From Psychromonas sp. psych-6C06 (lineage in GTDB: Bacteria; Pseudomonadota; Gammaproteobacteria; Enterobacterales; Psychromonadaceae), in contig NZ_PIZM01000004.1 of assembly GCF_002835465.1 (NCBI RefSeq), positions 62,001-126,000 on the forward strand: a stretch of 64,000 nucleotides of DNA, read 5' to 3'. A program made the translations under genes and the position numbers. The notes below the pieces were generated by a model. That model saw nothing but the letters and a program-made list of their open reading frames with translations. It was not told the DNA's origin and ran no database searches. Positions 35,714 through 46,818 of the stretch are shown here, piece after piece (position 1 is the stretch's first letter; the number at the start of each line of letters is the position of its first letter).

Positions 35714-38443
35714 TTATGAAGCTAACTTGCCATGACACTGTTTGTATTTTTTGCCTGAACCACAAGGACATGGCTCATTACGCCCTACTTTACGTTCGTC
35801 ACGTACAAAAGGATCCGCAGATGCATTTTCTTCATCACTTTCCGTTTGTTGCCCGTTTGTAGCGCCAGCATGCTTCATTTCAAGTTTTGCTTTTTCATCG
35901 GCAATACGACGTTGTTCAGCAATCGCTTCAACTTCTTCTTGGCTTTGCACCTGCACTTTAGAAAGAATTGTCACCACATCATGCTTCAAGTTATCTAGCA
36001 TAGAAAGAAACATCTCAAATGATTCACGCTTATATTCCTGTTTAGGATCTTTTTGTGCATAACCACGTAGATGAATACCTTGACGAAGATGATCCATCGA
36101 TGCTAAATGCTCTTTCCACAAGGTATCAATAGTTTGCAACATAACTGACTTTTCAAAGCCAGCAATAATCTCCTGCCCTACCTGCTCTTTTTTAGCTGCA
36201 TACACTTCTTTTGCATGTACTAAAATATTTTCGCGAATAGTTTCTTCCTGTAAATTTGCATCATCAACTAACCACTGTTGAACCGGTAAATCGATTAAGA
36301 AATCAGTTTTAAGTTTACGCTCTAGCCCCTCGAGATCCCATTGCTCCGTCAGTGATTGCTGAGGTACAAATTGGTCAACACAGTCGTTAAATACATCATC
36401 CCAAATACCATCAATAGTTTCAGTGATCTCTTCGCTGTCCATTACACCATTACGTTGTTGATACACCACTTTACGTTGGTCATTAGCAACATCATCAAAA
36501 TCAAGTAGCGATTTACGCATGTCGAAGTTACGGCCTTCAACTTTACGTTGCGCATTTTCAATAGCACGGGTAACCCAAGGATGCTCAATCGCCTCACCAT
36601 CTTCCATGCCTAATTTTTTCATCATGTTAGATACTTTTTCTGATGCGAAGATACGCATCAAAGAATCTTCCATAGAAAGATAGAAACGACTTTCACCCGC
36701 ATCACCTTGACGACCAGCACGACCACGTAACTGGTTATCAACACGACGAGATTCATGACGCTCTGTACCGATGATATATAAACCACCGGCCTCTTTTACC
36801 ATGTCATGCTCTGCTTGCCATGCTAGTTTTTCAGCTTCTATTTCGCCTTCACTTGCATTGCCTAATTTATCAAGACGCGCTTGTAAATTACCGCCTAGCA
36901 CGATATCTGTTCCACGGCCCGCCATATTGGTTGCGATAGTAACTGATCCTAATGCACCAGCTTGCGCAATGATGTCCGCTTCTTTTTCATGGAATTTAGC
37001 ATTCAGTACGCTGTGCTTAATATTCGCTTTATCCATTAATTGCGATAATAATTCAGAGTTTTCGATTGAAACGGTACCAATTAACACCGGCTGACGTCGC
37101 TCAAGACGTTGCTCAATATCTTTAACAATTGCTTGATACTTTTCAACTTCCGTTAAATAAACAAGATCACCACCATCGATTCGTGTCATCGGTTTATTGG
37201 TTGGAATAACGATTGTTTCTAAACTATAGATTGATTGAAACTCAAAGGCTTCAGTATCAGCTGTACCGGTCATCCCCGCTAATTTATCGTAAAGACGGAA
37301 GAAATTTTGGAAGGTGATAGAAGCTAAGGTTTGGTTTTCATTTTGAATTTCAACACCTTCTTTTGCTTCAACAGCTTGATGAAGACCTTCAGACCAACGT
37401 CGACCCGGCATCGTACGACCCGTATGTTCATCAACGATAACAACTTCACCTTGCTCGTTAACGATATATTCAACATCTTTTTCAAATAAAGTATGTGCAC
37501 GTAAAGCGGCATTAGCATGATGTAGCAGGCTAATACTTGATGCTGAATATAAGGATTGATCTTCCGCTAATAAGCCACGCTCTTGTAGTATTTTCTCTAC
37601 TTTTTCTTGGCCACGCTCAGTTAGAAGCACCTGCTTACTTTTTTCGTCAATGGTGTAATCGCCATCGCCTGTATATTCTTCGGTATCTTCTTGATCCTGT
37701 TTAGTCAACATTGGAATGACAGTATTTAATTCCGTGTATAAAGAGGCATCACCATCGGTCGGACCAGAAATAATAAGTGGCGTACGCGCTTCATCGATTA
37801 AAATAGAATCAACTTCATCGATAATTGCATAATGCAGTGGACGCATTACACGTTGGCCAGCTTCAAAAGCCATATTATCGCGCAGATAATCAAAGCCAAA
37901 TTCATTATTAGTACCGTAAGTAATATCAGCGGCGTAAGCTTCACGTTTCGCTTCACCCTGCATGCCAGAAAGGTTAATACCTACCGTTAGCCCTAAAAAT
38001 TCAAACAGTTGAGCGTTCCACTCAGCATCACGTTTTGCAAGATAATCATTCACGGTAATAACATGCACACCTTTACCGGTTAGTGCATTTAAGTAAGCAG
38101 GAAGAGTTGCCGTCAGTGTTTTACCTTCACCGGTACGCATTTCAGCAATTTTATTATCATTTAAAACCATGCCCCCAATAAGCTGTACATCGAAATGACG
38201 CATACCAAAAACACGTACTGAAGCACTACGTACGACTGCAAATGCCTCAACTAAAATAGCATCTAGGCTTTCACCTGCTTCTACACGTTGTTTAAACTCG
38301 GCGGTTTTAGCCTTTAATTCAACATCTGAAAGCGCATCCATTTGTGGCTCTAGTTTGTTAATTTCATCGACTACTTTACGAAGTTTTTTTAGATAACGGT
38401 CGTTACGACTGCCTATTATTTTTGTTATTAGCTGTGTAATCAT
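35714..38443 (-). CDS. secA: Preprotein translocase ATPase SecA
   Basis: A 909-residue motor ATPase that drives Sec-dependent protein export through SecYEG. Walker A is MRTGEGKT (residues 102-109), Walker [18 protein letters not shown], the arginine-finger region [15 protein letters not shown], and the C-terminal zinc/SecB-binding domain [14 protein letters not shown]. The length matches the E. coli protein (901). It is flanked by the M23 peptidase gene upstream and mutT downstream; no secM-like arrest peptide gene is evident. Confidence 0.98.
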   Translation of the reverse strand: MITQLITKIIGSRNDRYLKKLRKVVDEINKLEPQMDALSDVELKAKTAEFKQRVEAGESLDAILVEAFAVVRSASVRVFGMRHFDVQLIGGMVLNDNKIAEMRTGEGKTLTATLPAYLNALTGKGVHVITVNDYLAKRDAEWNAQLFEFLGLTVGINLSGMQGEAKREAYAADITYGTNNEFGFDYLRDNMAFEAGQRVMRPLHYAIIDEVDSILIDEARTPLIISGPTDGDASLYTELNTVIPMLTKQDQEDTEEYTGDGDYTIDEKSKQVLLTERGQEKVEKILQERGLLAEDQSLYSASSISLLHHANAALRAHTLFEKDVEYIVNEQGEVVIVDEHTGRTMPGRRWSEGLHQAVEAKEGVEIQNENQTLASITFQNFFRLYDKLAGMTGTADTEAFEFQSIYSLETIVIPTNKPMTRIDGGDLVYLTEVEKYQAIVKDIEQRLERRQPVLIGTVSIENSELLSQLMDKANIKHSVLNAKFHEKEADIIAQAGALGSVTIATNMAGRGTDIVLGGNLQARLDKLGNASEGEIEAEKLAWQAEHDMVKEAGGLYIIGTERHESRRVDNQLRGRAGRQGDAGESRFYLSMEDSLMRIFASEKVSNMMKKLGMEDGEAIEHPWVTRAIENAQRKVEGRNFDMRKSLLDFDDVANDQRKVVYQQRNGVMDSEEITETIDGIWDDVFNDCVDQFVPQQSLTEQWDLEGLERKLKTDFLIDLPVQQWLVDDANLQEETIRENILVHAKEVYAAKKEQVGQEIIAGFEKSVMLQTIDTLWKEHLASMDHLRQGIHLRGYAQKDPKQEYKRESFEMFLSMLDNLKHDVVTILSKVQVQSQEEVEAIAEQRRIADEKAKLEMKHAGATNGQQTESDEENASADPFVRDERKVGRNEPCPCGSGKKYKQCHGKLAS

Positions 38444-38482
38444 TTTACTTTTCTCATTTTTAAAATTAAATTTGTTTCGTCT

Positions 38483-39406
38483 CTAACCCGCTACGCGGTG
38501 TATATAATAATCAGGATCAACCTGACGACCACTTTTCAAAACTTCGTAATGTATATGTGGGCCTGTTGAGCGCCCTGTACTGCCCATCACAGCAACTTGT
38601 TGGCCTTTACTGACAATCTCACCTACTTTTACTGTTAACTCGATAGCATGTGCATAACGTGTCGTTAAACCGTTACCATGTTGTATCTCAACCATTAATC
38701 CGTAGCCACCTCTTCGACCAGACTCAACTACCACCCCTGCAGCAGTAGCGATTAATGGCATACCCGCAGGCCCTGCGATATCAACACCACGATGACGACT
38801 CAATTTTCCTGTAAAAGGGTCTTTTCTTGTGCCATAAAGCGAGGAAAGCCATGATCCTTTACCCTTAACTGGCCGGCCAGAAATATATAACTCATCAAGC
38901 AAATGGCGATTGTTGATAGCAATTTCAAGGCGTTGAAGTTGTTTTTCTTTTTTTATCAGATATTGATCAACATTTTCAATACTTTCTAATAAAAACGATG
39001 ATTGAAAAATGTCATCACCCTCAATGTCTTTTTGTAAAGATGAGGGGGGCTGGGATTCAAAATCAAACTCTTCTTTCGGAAGTTCTGATGCTTCTATTAA
39101 ACGCTGACCAAGCACATTCACGCGTGTGATGTTAGCTTCTAACTCCCCCAGTTTCGAACTGAGTACCAACAATTTTTCATCGCTTTGTGCTTTAATAAGC
39201 TTTAAATATTTGTCTTTGCTAATATCTTGTTCACTTAGAGCGTTTATTTTAAATTGGGCTAATTGCGTTTTGTAATAGGACTGAATAAACCAAGTACTGA
39301 CAGCGAATAACGCGATAAACAAAAGAGGGATCAACAGAAACCTGTTTTTTGTTAGGGAAAAAGTATGATCTTGTTCCTCTCTGGAATAGATTACCGTTAT
39401 ACTCAT
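38483..39406 (-). CDS. M23 family metallopeptidase with membrane anchor and coiled coil
   Basis: A 307-residue envelope protein. An N-terminal membrane helix (FLLIPLLFIALFAVSTWF) is followed by a coiled-coil segment (about 60-175) and a C-terminal LytM/M23 domain. The zinc-site residues lie in HRGVDIAGP and in HIHYEVLKSG, with TRYAH between, so the peptidase looks catalytically intact and likely cuts peptidoglycan crosslinks. M23 genes at this place between lpxC and secA are common in gammaproteobacteria that lack secM. It is divergent from dciA with starts only about 27 nt apart. Confidence 0.88.
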   Translation of the reverse strand: MSITVIYSREEQDHTFSLTKNRFLLIPLLFIALFAVSTWFIQSYYKTQLAQFKINALSEQDISKDKYLKLIKAQSDEKLLVLSSKLGELEANITRVNVLGQRLIEASELPKEEFDFESQPPSSLQKDIEGDDIFQSSFLLESIENVDQYLIKKEKQLQRLEIAINNRHLLDELYISGRPVKGKGSWLSSLYGTRKDPFTGKLSRHRGVDIAGPAGMPLIATAAGVVVESGRRGGYGLMVEIQHGNGLTTRYAHAIELTVKVGEIVSKGQQVAVMGSTGRSTGPHIHYEVLKSGRQVDPDYYIHRVAG

Positions 39407-39433
39407 ATTATTAATTCACTATTGAAAATAGAA

Positions 39434-39886
39434 ATGAATAGAAGTCGTCAACCAAAACCTGTTGCACAACTGCTTACCAAGACTCAGCTGCAACATAATC
39501 AACCTCTTTTCACAAGGCTTGATAGTTTACTACAAAGTTTTTTGAAACAACATAATATCGCCGGCTGTAGGCTAGGTAATTTACAAAATGGGACATTGCT
39601 TATAGAAATCCCCAATGCAAATTGGATGGTGCGCTTGCAATTTATGCGAAATGACCTACTCAGCCTATTTCGTCAAGAGGCTCCAGGTTTGTTAAAAGTA
39701 AATATTAAAGTAAATCCTCGTCTCTCTATCACGACCAACAAGACTAAGAAAAACACCCCACGTATAAAAAAGAGAGCAACTAAAATGTCTGCAGATGTAG
39801 CTGATAGCTTTCTAGCGCTTGCGGAAGACACTGACCCAGAACTTAGAAAAGCATTACAGTCGTTGGCACAACACTCTAAAAAATAA
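39434..39886 (+). CDS. dciA: DciA/DUF721-family protein (helicase loader candidate)
   Basis: A 150-residue basic protein with the DUF721 domain in its first half (LTRLDSLLQSFLKQHNIAGCR-like region and NGTLLIEIPNANWMVRLQF) and a Lys/Ala-rich tail. DciA is the ancestral DnaB helicase loader in bacteria that lack DnaC. The start at 39434 (MNRSRQPKP) is chosen because upstream codons would overlap the divergent M23 gene. It lies in the usual place between lpxC and the M23/secA genes and is convergent with lpxC. Confidence 0.82.
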   Translation: MNRSRQPKPVAQLLTKTQLQHNQPLFTRLDSLLQSFLKQHNIAGCRLGNLQNGTLLIEIPNANWMVRLQFMRNDLLSLFRQEAPGLLKVNIKVNPRLSITTNKTKKNTPRIKKRATKMSADVADSFLALAEDTDPELRKALQSLAQHSKK

Positions 39887-39900
39887 CCCGGAAAACAGAC

Positions 39901-39929
39901 AAAAAAAATCCCGCAATAAAGCAGGATTT
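39901..39929 (-). terminator. lpxC terminator (convergent with dciA)
   Basis: On the minus strand, stem AAATCCTGC/GCGGGATTT (one mismatch) with a 6-nt loop, followed by T8. It lies between the convergent lpxC and dciA stops. Confidence 0.8.
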
Positions 39930-39950
39930 CATATAGTCACTCATATTAGC

Positions 39951-40877
39951 TTAGAATGCCAACACAGGTTCAATGTACTGCACTGGAGACTCACTGACAG
40001 GCTCTTCGAAAGTCACCATTTCCCAAGCCTCTTGATCTGCAAGCAATGCACATAACAATTTATTGTTTAAAGCATGACCCGTTTTAAATGCTTTTAAATG
40101 TCCTAAAATGGTGTAACCCGAAAGATACAGATCACCGATTGCATCTAATACTTTATGCTTCACAAACTCATCTTCATAACGAAGACCATCAGGATTTAAC
40201 ACACGAAACTCATCTAGACCAATAGCGTTATCAAGACTAGCGCCAAGAGCCAAATTATTCGCTTGGAGTTGCTCAACTCCTTTCATGAAGCCAAAAGTTC
40301 TTGCGCGACTGATTTCTTTTACGAATAAATCACCAGAGAATTGCATTTCAATATGCTGATTTTGGCCTTCAAAAACAGGATGATCAAAGTCGATTTTAAA
40401 ATCTAAACTAAAACCTTTGTTTGAAGGGGTTAATTCTGCATACTTTCCTTCTGCTTCATCTTCAACACGCACGGCTTTTTTAACACGAATAAATTTCTTC
40501 GCCACATTTAGCTCTTCGATACCCGCTGACTGCAATAGGAAAATGAATGGGCTAGCACTACCATCCATAATTGGAATTTCAGGTGCATCAACATCAATAA
40601 TAATATTATCGACACCCAGACCTGCAAGGGCAGCTGAAAGATGCTCAACCGTAGATATTTTCTGTCCATCATCATTAACTAAACAGGTACATAACAAGGT
40701 TTCTTGTACAGCTTGTGCATGTGCTTTGAAAGTCACAACAGGGTTTAGATCAATACGGCGGTAAACAATACCTGTATTAGCAGGTGCAGGATGTAACTCG
40801 ATAGTTACTTTATTACCTGAATGCAAACCAATACCGGTTGATTTAACACTTTTCTTTAATGTTCTTTGTTTAATCAT
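39951..40877 (-). CDS. lpxC: UDP-3-O-acyl-N-acetylglucosamine deacetylase
   Basis: A 308-residue zinc amidase that performs the committed step of lipid A synthesis. The zinc site is formed by His in [10 protein letters not shown] and by His and Asp in [12 protein letters not shown], with IMDGSASPF and the later catalytic His in KTGHALNN. The N-terminus is [19 protein letters not shown]. It lies just downstream of ftsZ, as in E. coli, separated by about 100 nt. Confidence 0.97.
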   Translation of the reverse strand: MIKQRTLKKSVKSTGIGLHSGNKVTIELHPAPANTGIVYRRIDLNPVVTFKAHAQAVQETLLCTCLVNDDGQKISTVEHLSAALAGLGVDNIIIDVDAPEIPIMDGSASPFIFLLQSAGIEELNVAKKFIRVKKAVRVEDEAEGKYAELTPSNKGFSLDFKIDFDHPVFEGQNQHIEMQFSGDLFVKEISRARTFGFMKGVEQLQANNLALGASLDNAIGLDEFRVLNPDGLRYEDEFVKHKVLDAIGDLYLSGYTILGHLKAFKTGHALNNKLLCALLADQEAWEMVTFEEPVSESPVQYIEPVLAF

Positions 40878-40981
40878 CGTATCACCTAAGCCTGAAAAAT
40901 TTATAATAATAGCGAGTATATCAGTATGAGACTTATATCACAAACTTTACACCCGCATTACAAATAAATTACAAAATATGA

Positions 40982-42178
40982 CTAATCTGCTTGTTTACGT
41001 AAAAATGCTGGAATATCAAGATAGCTACCTTCAGGCTTCGCCTCTGCGGCCGGCTCTTCAACAACCACTTCTGGCTCAACAACCTCAACACTTTCGACTA
41101 CCTTCTCTACTTCCGGAGCAGTTGCTGTTTCAGTCGCAATAGTGGGATTTTTAACAACTGTTAGGTCTGATTTACGCTCACCAAGTCCAGTCACGATAAC
41201 TGTCACGTGTAATTCAGCAGTATCAATTGTTGGATCAACCGTTACACCGATAATGATTTGCGAATCTTCAGAGGCAAACTCACGCAGTGCATCACCAACA
41301 GTTTCATACTCATCCCAAGCAAAGTCCATACCGGCAACAATGTGGACTAGTACTCCACGTGCATTTGAAAGATCTACATCTTCAAGTAGTGGGCAAGAGA
41401 TAGCTTGTTCAACCGCTTCTTCAGCACGTTCTTCGCCAGATGCGATACCTATGCCCATTACTGCAGTTGTACCCGCTTCAGTCATAACAGTACGCACATC
41501 GGCGAAATCGATATTAATAGTACTTTCTTCGTTATTGATAATGGCAGAGAAACCTGAAACAGCATCATATAAAACGCCATTTGCGGCTTCCAATGCGCCT
41601 AAGAAAGTAACGCCTTTTGGCAATGATTTCTGTAACTTATCATTTGGAATAATAAGTAATGAATCAATATGTTCAGAAAGTCTTGAGATACCTTGATTGG
41701 CATAATTGATACGTTTTTTACCTTCAAAGAATGAAGGTTTAGAAACCACGCCAATAGTTAAAGCACCAAGCTCTTTTGCAACTTCTGCCACAACAGGTGA
41801 AGCACCTGTACCAGTGCCCCCGCCCATACCTGCAGCGATAAAGACAACATCGGCACCGGTTAACATTTCACGGATAGTTTCTTTATCTTCAAGCGCTGAT
41901 TTATAGCCGACCTCAGGGTTAGCACCTGCGCCTAGGCCGTTAGTAATGGATGCACCAAGTTGTAAACGAATAGTCGCTTTTGACTTACGTAATGCCTGCG
42001 CATCCGTATTCATTACGATAAATTCAGCACCTGTTAAGCCTTGATCAATCATGTGATTAACAGCATTACCGCCACCACCACCGACGCCAACAACTTTTAT
42101 AACAGCTTGTTGTTCATACTCTTCATCAACTATTTCAAACATTTGATCTTTTTCCACTTTTATTAAATCATCAGACAT
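40982..42178 (-). CDS. ftsZ: Cell division protein FtsZ
   Basis: A 398-residue tubulin-like GTPase that forms the Z ring. The glycine-rich VGGGGGNAV and GTP-binding GGGTGTG (residues 119-125) come first, followed by the T7 synergy loop [11 protein letters not shown]. An acidic, Val/Glu-rich linker leads to the conserved tail [12 protein letters not shown] that binds FtsA and ZipA. It is the last gene of the leftward dcw cluster before lpxC. Confidence 0.98.
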   Translation of the reverse strand: MSDDLIKVEKDQMFEIVDEEYEQQAVIKVVGVGGGGGNAVNHMIDQGLTGAEFIVMNTDAQALRKSKATIRLQLGASITNGLGAGANPEVGYKSALEDKETIREMLTGADVVFIAAGMGGGTGTGASPVVAEVAKELGALTIGVVSKPSFFEGKKRINYANQGISRLSEHIDSLLIIPNDKLQKSLPKGVTFLGALEAANGVLYDAVSGFSAIINNEESTINIDFADVRTVMTEAGTTAVMGIGIASGEERAEEAVEQAISCPLLEDVDLSNARGVLVHIVAGMDFAWDEYETVGDALREFASEDSQIIIGVTVDPTIDTAELHVTVIVTGLGERKSDLTVVKNPTIATETATAPEVEKVVESVEVVEPEVVVEEPAAEAKPEGSYLDIPAFLRKQAD

Positions 42179-42255
42179 ATCATGCCTCCATCGGTATCAA
42201 TTGCCTGTATGCTGTCAACATATCTACTAAGTTTCAACATCCCAGACCCTACCCA

Positions 42256-43500
42256 CTAATATTCCTTTTTTATCCAACTTTTTACTTTATTTAAAAAGTG
42301 GCTAAAGCGATTTTCATCTGGCTCTTCCTGGCCTTCGCTATATTCATCATGCTTATACCGCAATAAGCCAAGAGCTGTCGAATATGCAGGCTCAGCGATA
42401 TCATCAGCCAATCCTTGCAAATTCTGCGGTATGCCAATTCTTACTGGCATATTATCAAAAACTTTTTCTGCAACTTCAACCAATCCTCGAATTTGTGCGC
42501 CACCACCCGTTATAACAATACCAGCTGCTAGTTGTTGTTTTAAGCCATCAGCGTCAGTTGCATAACCCAAGGAATATAATTCTTTTTTAACAAGCCCTAA
42601 TAGTTCACTATAACGAGGCTCAATGACATCGACCAAAGTATGGCGTTGCAATGTTCTGCTGGCTCTTCCGCCAACACTTGGTAACTCAATAGTATCATTT
42701 GGACTAATCGTCTCGCGCGATAAACTACCATATTTAATTTTTACCTCTTCTGCAGAGGTTGGTGGTGCACTAAAAGCGATAGCAATATCATTAGTCACAG
42801 AGTTACCAGCGTAATTAAGTACACTACTATGACGCAACGCACCATCAATATAGACAGATATGTCCATGGTACCACTGCCCATGTCTACGACACAAACTCC
42901 GAGTTTTTTCTCATCATCGCTCAAGGTAGCGGCACTTGATGCCACGCCTGAAAAAATCAGCTGATCAACATGCAAATCACATCGTTCTACCGCTTTTTCT
43001 AAATTTTTAACCAGATCATGATGACAGGTAATTAAATGCACATCAGCTTTTAATTTAATACCTGAAAGACCAAGGGGATTGTTGATTCCGCTTTGTGAGT
43101 CGATTGCATATTGTTGCGGAATCACATGTAATAAGCGTTGATCATCTCGTAACTTTATTGAGCGAGCATTATGTATGACGCTTTCAATATCAAAGGCTTT
43201 GACTTCATGATCATCAATAGCCCAAGTACCTGACTCATTTAACGATTCAATATGTGCCCCTGAAATTGAAAGGCTAACTGATGATACTTGGCAATCAGCC
43301 ATCTCTTCAGCACTTTTAAGCGCTTTTTTAATCGCATAAACCACAGAGTCTAAATCGGTGACAGCTCCTTTATCAACACCCTTTGAATAAGCTTCACCAA
43401 TACCAACAATGTTAATTTGTTCATTTTCTAAGAGCTCACCAATTAAAACGACAATTTTATGGCTACCAATATCTAAACCAACCGTGTAATCATGTTCCAT
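42256..43500 (-). CDS. ftsA: Cell division protein FtsA
   Basis: A 414-residue actin-like ATPase that tethers FtsZ to the membrane. It starts YTVGLDIGSHKIVVLIGE, has the phosphate-2 motif VCVVDMGSGTMDISVY and the adenosine motif IVITGGGAQIRGL, and ends in an amphipathic membrane-targeting helix (HFLNKVKSWIKKEY). It lies between ftsQ and ftsZ in the standard order. Confidence 0.97.
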   Translation of the reverse strand: MEHDYTVGLDIGSHKIVVLIGELLENEQINIVGIGEAYSKGVDKGAVTDLDSVVYAIKKALKSAEEMADCQVSSVSLSISGAHIESLNESGTWAIDDHEVKAFDIESVIHNARSIKLRDDQRLLHVIPQQYAIDSQSGINNPLGLSGIKLKADVHLITCHHDLVKNLEKAVERCDLHVDQLIFSGVASSAATLSDDEKKLGVCVVDMGSGTMDISVYIDGALRHSSVLNYAGNSVTNDIAIAFSAPPTSAEEVKIKYGSLSRETISPNDTIELPSVGGRASRTLQRHTLVDVIEPRYSELLGLVKKELYSLGYATDADGLKQQLAAGIVITGGGAQIRGLVEVAEKVFDNMPVRIGIPQNLQGLADDIAEPAYSTALGLLRYKHDEYSEGQEEPDENRFSHFLNKVKSWIKKEY

Positions 43501-43520
43501 ACTCTAGTTATACCTTAACA

Positions 43521-44267
43521 TCATTTAATTAACTCACTCTCGCCCTTCCAACCGATCGCAAAGCCAGTATCATAGCGCAAATCGATATAGTCGATCTTAT
43601 TTACATCGTATTTTTTACCAATTAACGGATAAACCGTTAAAAAGGTCTGTATTCTATCCAGTTTCTGCTCTTTTCCTAAGCGCAGTAGCATGCCATTTTT
43701 CAAGGTTAAGGATGTAGACTGCCTTGTATCGCTACTTAATGACGCAATCTCAAAATCATTTACTTTTAACAATTGATGTAATTTCATATAAGTGGTTAAC
43801 ACATCATTTGCTTGTTCATCGTTACCGTGCAACGAAACATAGTCTTGCTTAGCTGTCACAGGGTCAGCCTGTACAATTTCTCCAAAACGATTTAACAATG
43901 CTCTGTCGTTCCAAACTGCAACAATCGATTGCTCAACAATGTGCACTTTTAACGTATCGGGCCAGCGCTTACGAATTGAAACAGAATAAACCCAGGGCAT
44001 ATCCTCAAGTTCTTTTTGTATCTGCGCGATTTCAACAGTAAAAAAATTGAGCCTATCTTCCTGATTAATCAAGACATCACGCACATTATTAAAAGTAATG
44101 TGGGTGTTATCTCCTGTTAAGATTAATGCACTTAATGGCACTGATTTTTCATCTGTAAGCCAATTTTTTAAATTGAAATAACTTAACTGTAACAGGTATA
44201 GGAGTGCGATAAAAAAAAGCACACTTATCAATTTAGCAAAATTAACCTGTTTGAGTCTTGTTAGCAT
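43521..44267 (-). CDS. ftsQ: Cell division protein FtsQ
   Basis: A 248-residue bitopic protein: a short cytoplasmic N-terminus, one membrane helix (ISVLFFIALLYLLQLSYF), a POTRA domain (PLSALILTGDNTHITFNNV) and a beta domain with MPWVYSVSIRKRWPDTLKV. It scaffolds FtsB and FtsL in the divisome. It follows ddlB after 9 nt and precedes ftsA. Confidence 0.94.
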   Translation of the reverse strand: MLTRLKQVNFAKLISVLFFIALLYLLQLSYFNLKNWLTDEKSVPLSALILTGDNTHITFNNVRDVLINQEDRLNFFTVEIAQIQKELEDMPWVYSVSIRKRWPDTLKVHIVEQSIVAVWNDRALLNRFGEIVQADPVTAKQDYVSLHGNDEQANDVLTTYMKLHQLLKVNDFEIASLSSDTRQSTSLTLKNGMLLRLGKEQKLDRIQTFLTVYPLIGKKYDVNKIDYIDLRYDTGFAIGWKGESELIK

Positions 44268-44276
44268 AATGCTTAC

Positions 44277-45197
44277 TTATAATGTCTGTTTGAGAATTTC
44301 TACAACCAATTGCTCAAAACTATAACCCGCCTGTTTCGCAGCCTTCGGGACTAAGCTTGATGTAGTCATCCCGGGCACAGTGTTTACCTCCAGCAGATAC
44401 CACTGTTCATGTTCATCAAGCATAAAGTCAACACGCCCCCATCCACGGCAACCAATAGCGTTAAAGGCTTCAATCGCAAGACGGTTCAACTCAGCTAATT
44501 TATCATCCTCCAATCCACAGGGGCAAAAATATTGCGTATCTGTAGATTGATATTTAGCTTGATAATCATAGAATTCATTTTTAGTCTGCATGCGAATAGC
44601 TGGTAACGTCTGACCATTTAGCATTGAAACAGTAAACTCTTTTCCGGTTATCCAAGCTTCAACTAGCACTTTGTCATCATAGGTAAAAGCGTTATTAAGT
44701 GCAGCAATCAATTGTTGTTCATTATTTGCTTTTGCCATACCAATGCTGGAGCCTTCATTAATAGGCTTAACCATCACCGTGCCTGATAAACGAGCCAGTA
44801 TAGCGGCACACTGCGATTCATCAAAGCTTTCTTTGACAATTAATTGATAGTCAGCAGTAGGTAACTGCATACTCTGCCAAATCTGCTTGGTCTTTGATTT
44901 ATCCATCGCAATCGCAGAGCTCATCACACCGCAACCAGTAAAAGGAATATCTAATGTTGTTAAAAAACCCTGAATAACACCATCTTCACCACCGCGACCA
45001 TGTAAGGCAATAAAAACACGGTCAAATCCCAGCTTTTTTAACAAACTAATATCGTCTGTTTTTGGGTCGATACCAACGGCATTAATCCCTTGACTGATAA
45101 GTGCGGTAAGAATGGCATTACCCGATGCTAATGACACGTCACGCTCAGCACTATTTCCACCGAATAAAACGGCAACCTTACCAAAGTCTTGTTGCAT
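44277..45197 (-). CDS. ddlB: D-alanine--D-alanine ligase
   Basis: A 306-residue ATP-grasp ligase that makes D-Ala-D-Ala for peptidoglycan precursors. Recognised parts are VAVLFGGNSAERDVSLASG, VFIALHGRGGEDGVIQGFL, KPINEGSSIGM, the ATP-grasp VDFMLDE and the C-terminal LLEVNTVPGMTTSSLVPKA. The ATG shares one base with the murC stop (TAATG), indicating translational coupling. Confidence 0.97.
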   Translation of the reverse strand: MQQDFGKVAVLFGGNSAERDVSLASGNAILTALISQGINAVGIDPKTDDISLLKKLGFDRVFIALHGRGGEDGVIQGFLTTLDIPFTGCGVMSSAIAMDKSKTKQIWQSMQLPTADYQLIVKESFDESQCAAILARLSGTVMVKPINEGSSIGMAKANNEQQLIAALNNAFTYDDKVLVEAWITGKEFTVSMLNGQTLPAIRMQTKNEFYDYQAKYQSTDTQYFCPCGLEDDKLAELNRLAIEAFNAIGCRGWGRVDFMLDEHEQWYLLEVNTVPGMTTSSLVPKAAKQAGYSFEQLVVEILKQTL

Positions 45198-46657
45198 TAT
45201 TTTTCGCCTGCCTGTGTCATTTTTGTAATATCTAATTTTAAATCAGCTAATGTTTTTACAACTGCGCCAATATTTCCAGCGCCTTGCGTTAATACAATGT
45301 CTCCTTCGCCGATCACCTGCGCTAAGATTCCTGGTAAAAGGTCAGCGGAGGCAACAAAAATAGGTTCTTTTCCACTATGTTGTCGAATAGTGCGACATAA
45401 TGATCGACTATCAGCGCCGGCAATAGGCGTTTCTCCTGCGGCATAAACATCAAGTAAGAGCAATTGATCAACTTGCCCTAATACATGTGCAAAGTCTTCG
45501 TAAAGATCACGTGTTCGGGTGTAACGGTGTGGCTGATAAGCCATTACTAAACGTTTTTCAGGCCAACCAGCCCTAACCGCATTAATAGTCGCTTGTACCT
45601 CTGTTGGATGATGGCCATAATCGTCTACAAGCATCGCCTTACCATTACCTGTTTCAAACTCTCCATATTGTTCAAAGCGACGGCCAATACCTTCAAATTC
45701 GGAAAAAGCTTGCACAATCACATCGTCTTCAATCTCATCCTCCATAGCCACAGCAATGGCTGCGGCTGCATTTAGTGCATTATGCTTTCCAGGTAAATTA
45801 AGTTGAATATTCAAATCATCTTTATTGGCACGATGTACAGTAAAAGCACACCGGTTCATTGACTGATTAAAATTAGAGATACGCACATCAGCTTGCTCAT
45901 GAAAACCATAAGTTACACATTGACGAGCAAATTTAGGAATTAACTCCTCGACGACAGTATCATCTAAACAAACAACAGCAGTTCCATAGAAAGGTAAATT
46001 CTGGATGAATTTTACAAAGGTTTCCTTCAAAACTTCAAAGTCACCTTGATAGGTATCCATATGATCAGCTTCAATATTTGTGACCACAGAAACCATGGGT
46101 TGTAGATGCAGGAAAGATGCATCACTTTCATCAGCCTCTGCAATTAAGTATCGACTTTGGCCTAGCTTTGCATTGGTACCAGCACTATTCAACAATCCTC
46201 CAATGACAAAAGTCGGGTCTAGCTCAGCTTGTGCATAAATACTAGCAATTAAACTTGTTGTGGTGGTTTTACCATGCGTACCAGCAACAGCAACACCATG
46301 ACGATAGCGCATTAGTTCAGCTAACATTTCCGCACGACGAACAACGGGAATACGTGCTTGTTGTGCGGCAAGTAGTTCAGGGTTTTCAGGGTTAATGGCA
46401 GTTGAAACAACAACAACAGATGCACCATAAATATTTTCTTGTTGATGGCCGATAAAAATATCTGCACCAATTGAACGTAATCGATCCACAACAGGGTTCA
46501 CTGCAATATCAGAGCCCGTGATTTTGTAACCTTCATAAGCAAGCACTTCGGCAATGCCTCCCATGCCAGCACCGCCAATACCTACGAAGTGGATCTGTTT
46601 TACACGACGCATTTCTGGAATCATGGTGCGAATCTGTGCGAGTTCAATTTTTGTCAT
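45197..46657 (-). CDS. murC: UDP-N-acetylmuramate--L-alanine ligase
   Basis: A 486-residue Mur ligase that adds L-Ala to UDP-MurNAc. The N-terminal nucleotide motif is [17 protein letters not shown], the P-loop [13 protein letters not shown], and later Mur motifs include [25 protein letters not shown] and [10 protein letters not shown]. It lies between murG (161-nt gap, unusually long for this cluster) and ddlB. Confidence 0.97.
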   Translation of the reverse strand: MTKIELAQIRTMIPEMRRVKQIHFVGIGGAGMGGIAEVLAYEGYKITGSDIAVNPVVDRLRSIGADIFIGHQQENIYGASVVVVSTAINPENPELLAAQQARIPVVRRAEMLAELMRYRHGVAVAGTHGKTTTTSLIASIYAQAELDPTFVIGGLLNSAGTNAKLGQSRYLIAEADESDASFLHLQPMVSVVTNIEADHMDTYQGDFEVLKETFVKFIQNLPFYGTAVVCLDDTVVEELIPKFARQCVTYGFHEQADVRISNFNQSMNRCAFTVHRANKDDLNIQLNLPGKHNALNAAAAIAVAMEDEIEDDVIVQAFSEFEGIGRRFEQYGEFETGNGKAMLVDDYGHHPTEVQATINAVRAGWPEKRLVMAYQPHRYTRTRDLYEDFAHVLGQVDQLLLLDVYAAGETPIAGADSRSLCRTIRQHSGKEPIFVASADLLPGILAQVIGEGDIVLTQGAGNIGAVVKTLADLKLDITKMTQAGEK

Positions 46658-46818
46658 ATTTTGCTATCACTTGTTATTAAAATTAGTATTAATTCACCGA
46701 CAAAAATAAAGGGTTAATCGGCTTAGTTTAAAAACCTGCAATGTTAGAATATCGATATTCATTGCATACGCATTCATTTTTATCTACTTCCTAAGAAGCA
46801 TAATCCCTATCTTTTATC

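Noticed and set aside
41142-41906. Open frames on the plus strand opposite ftsZ
   Set aside because: Antisense shadows of ftsZ; no ribosome site or recognisable domain.
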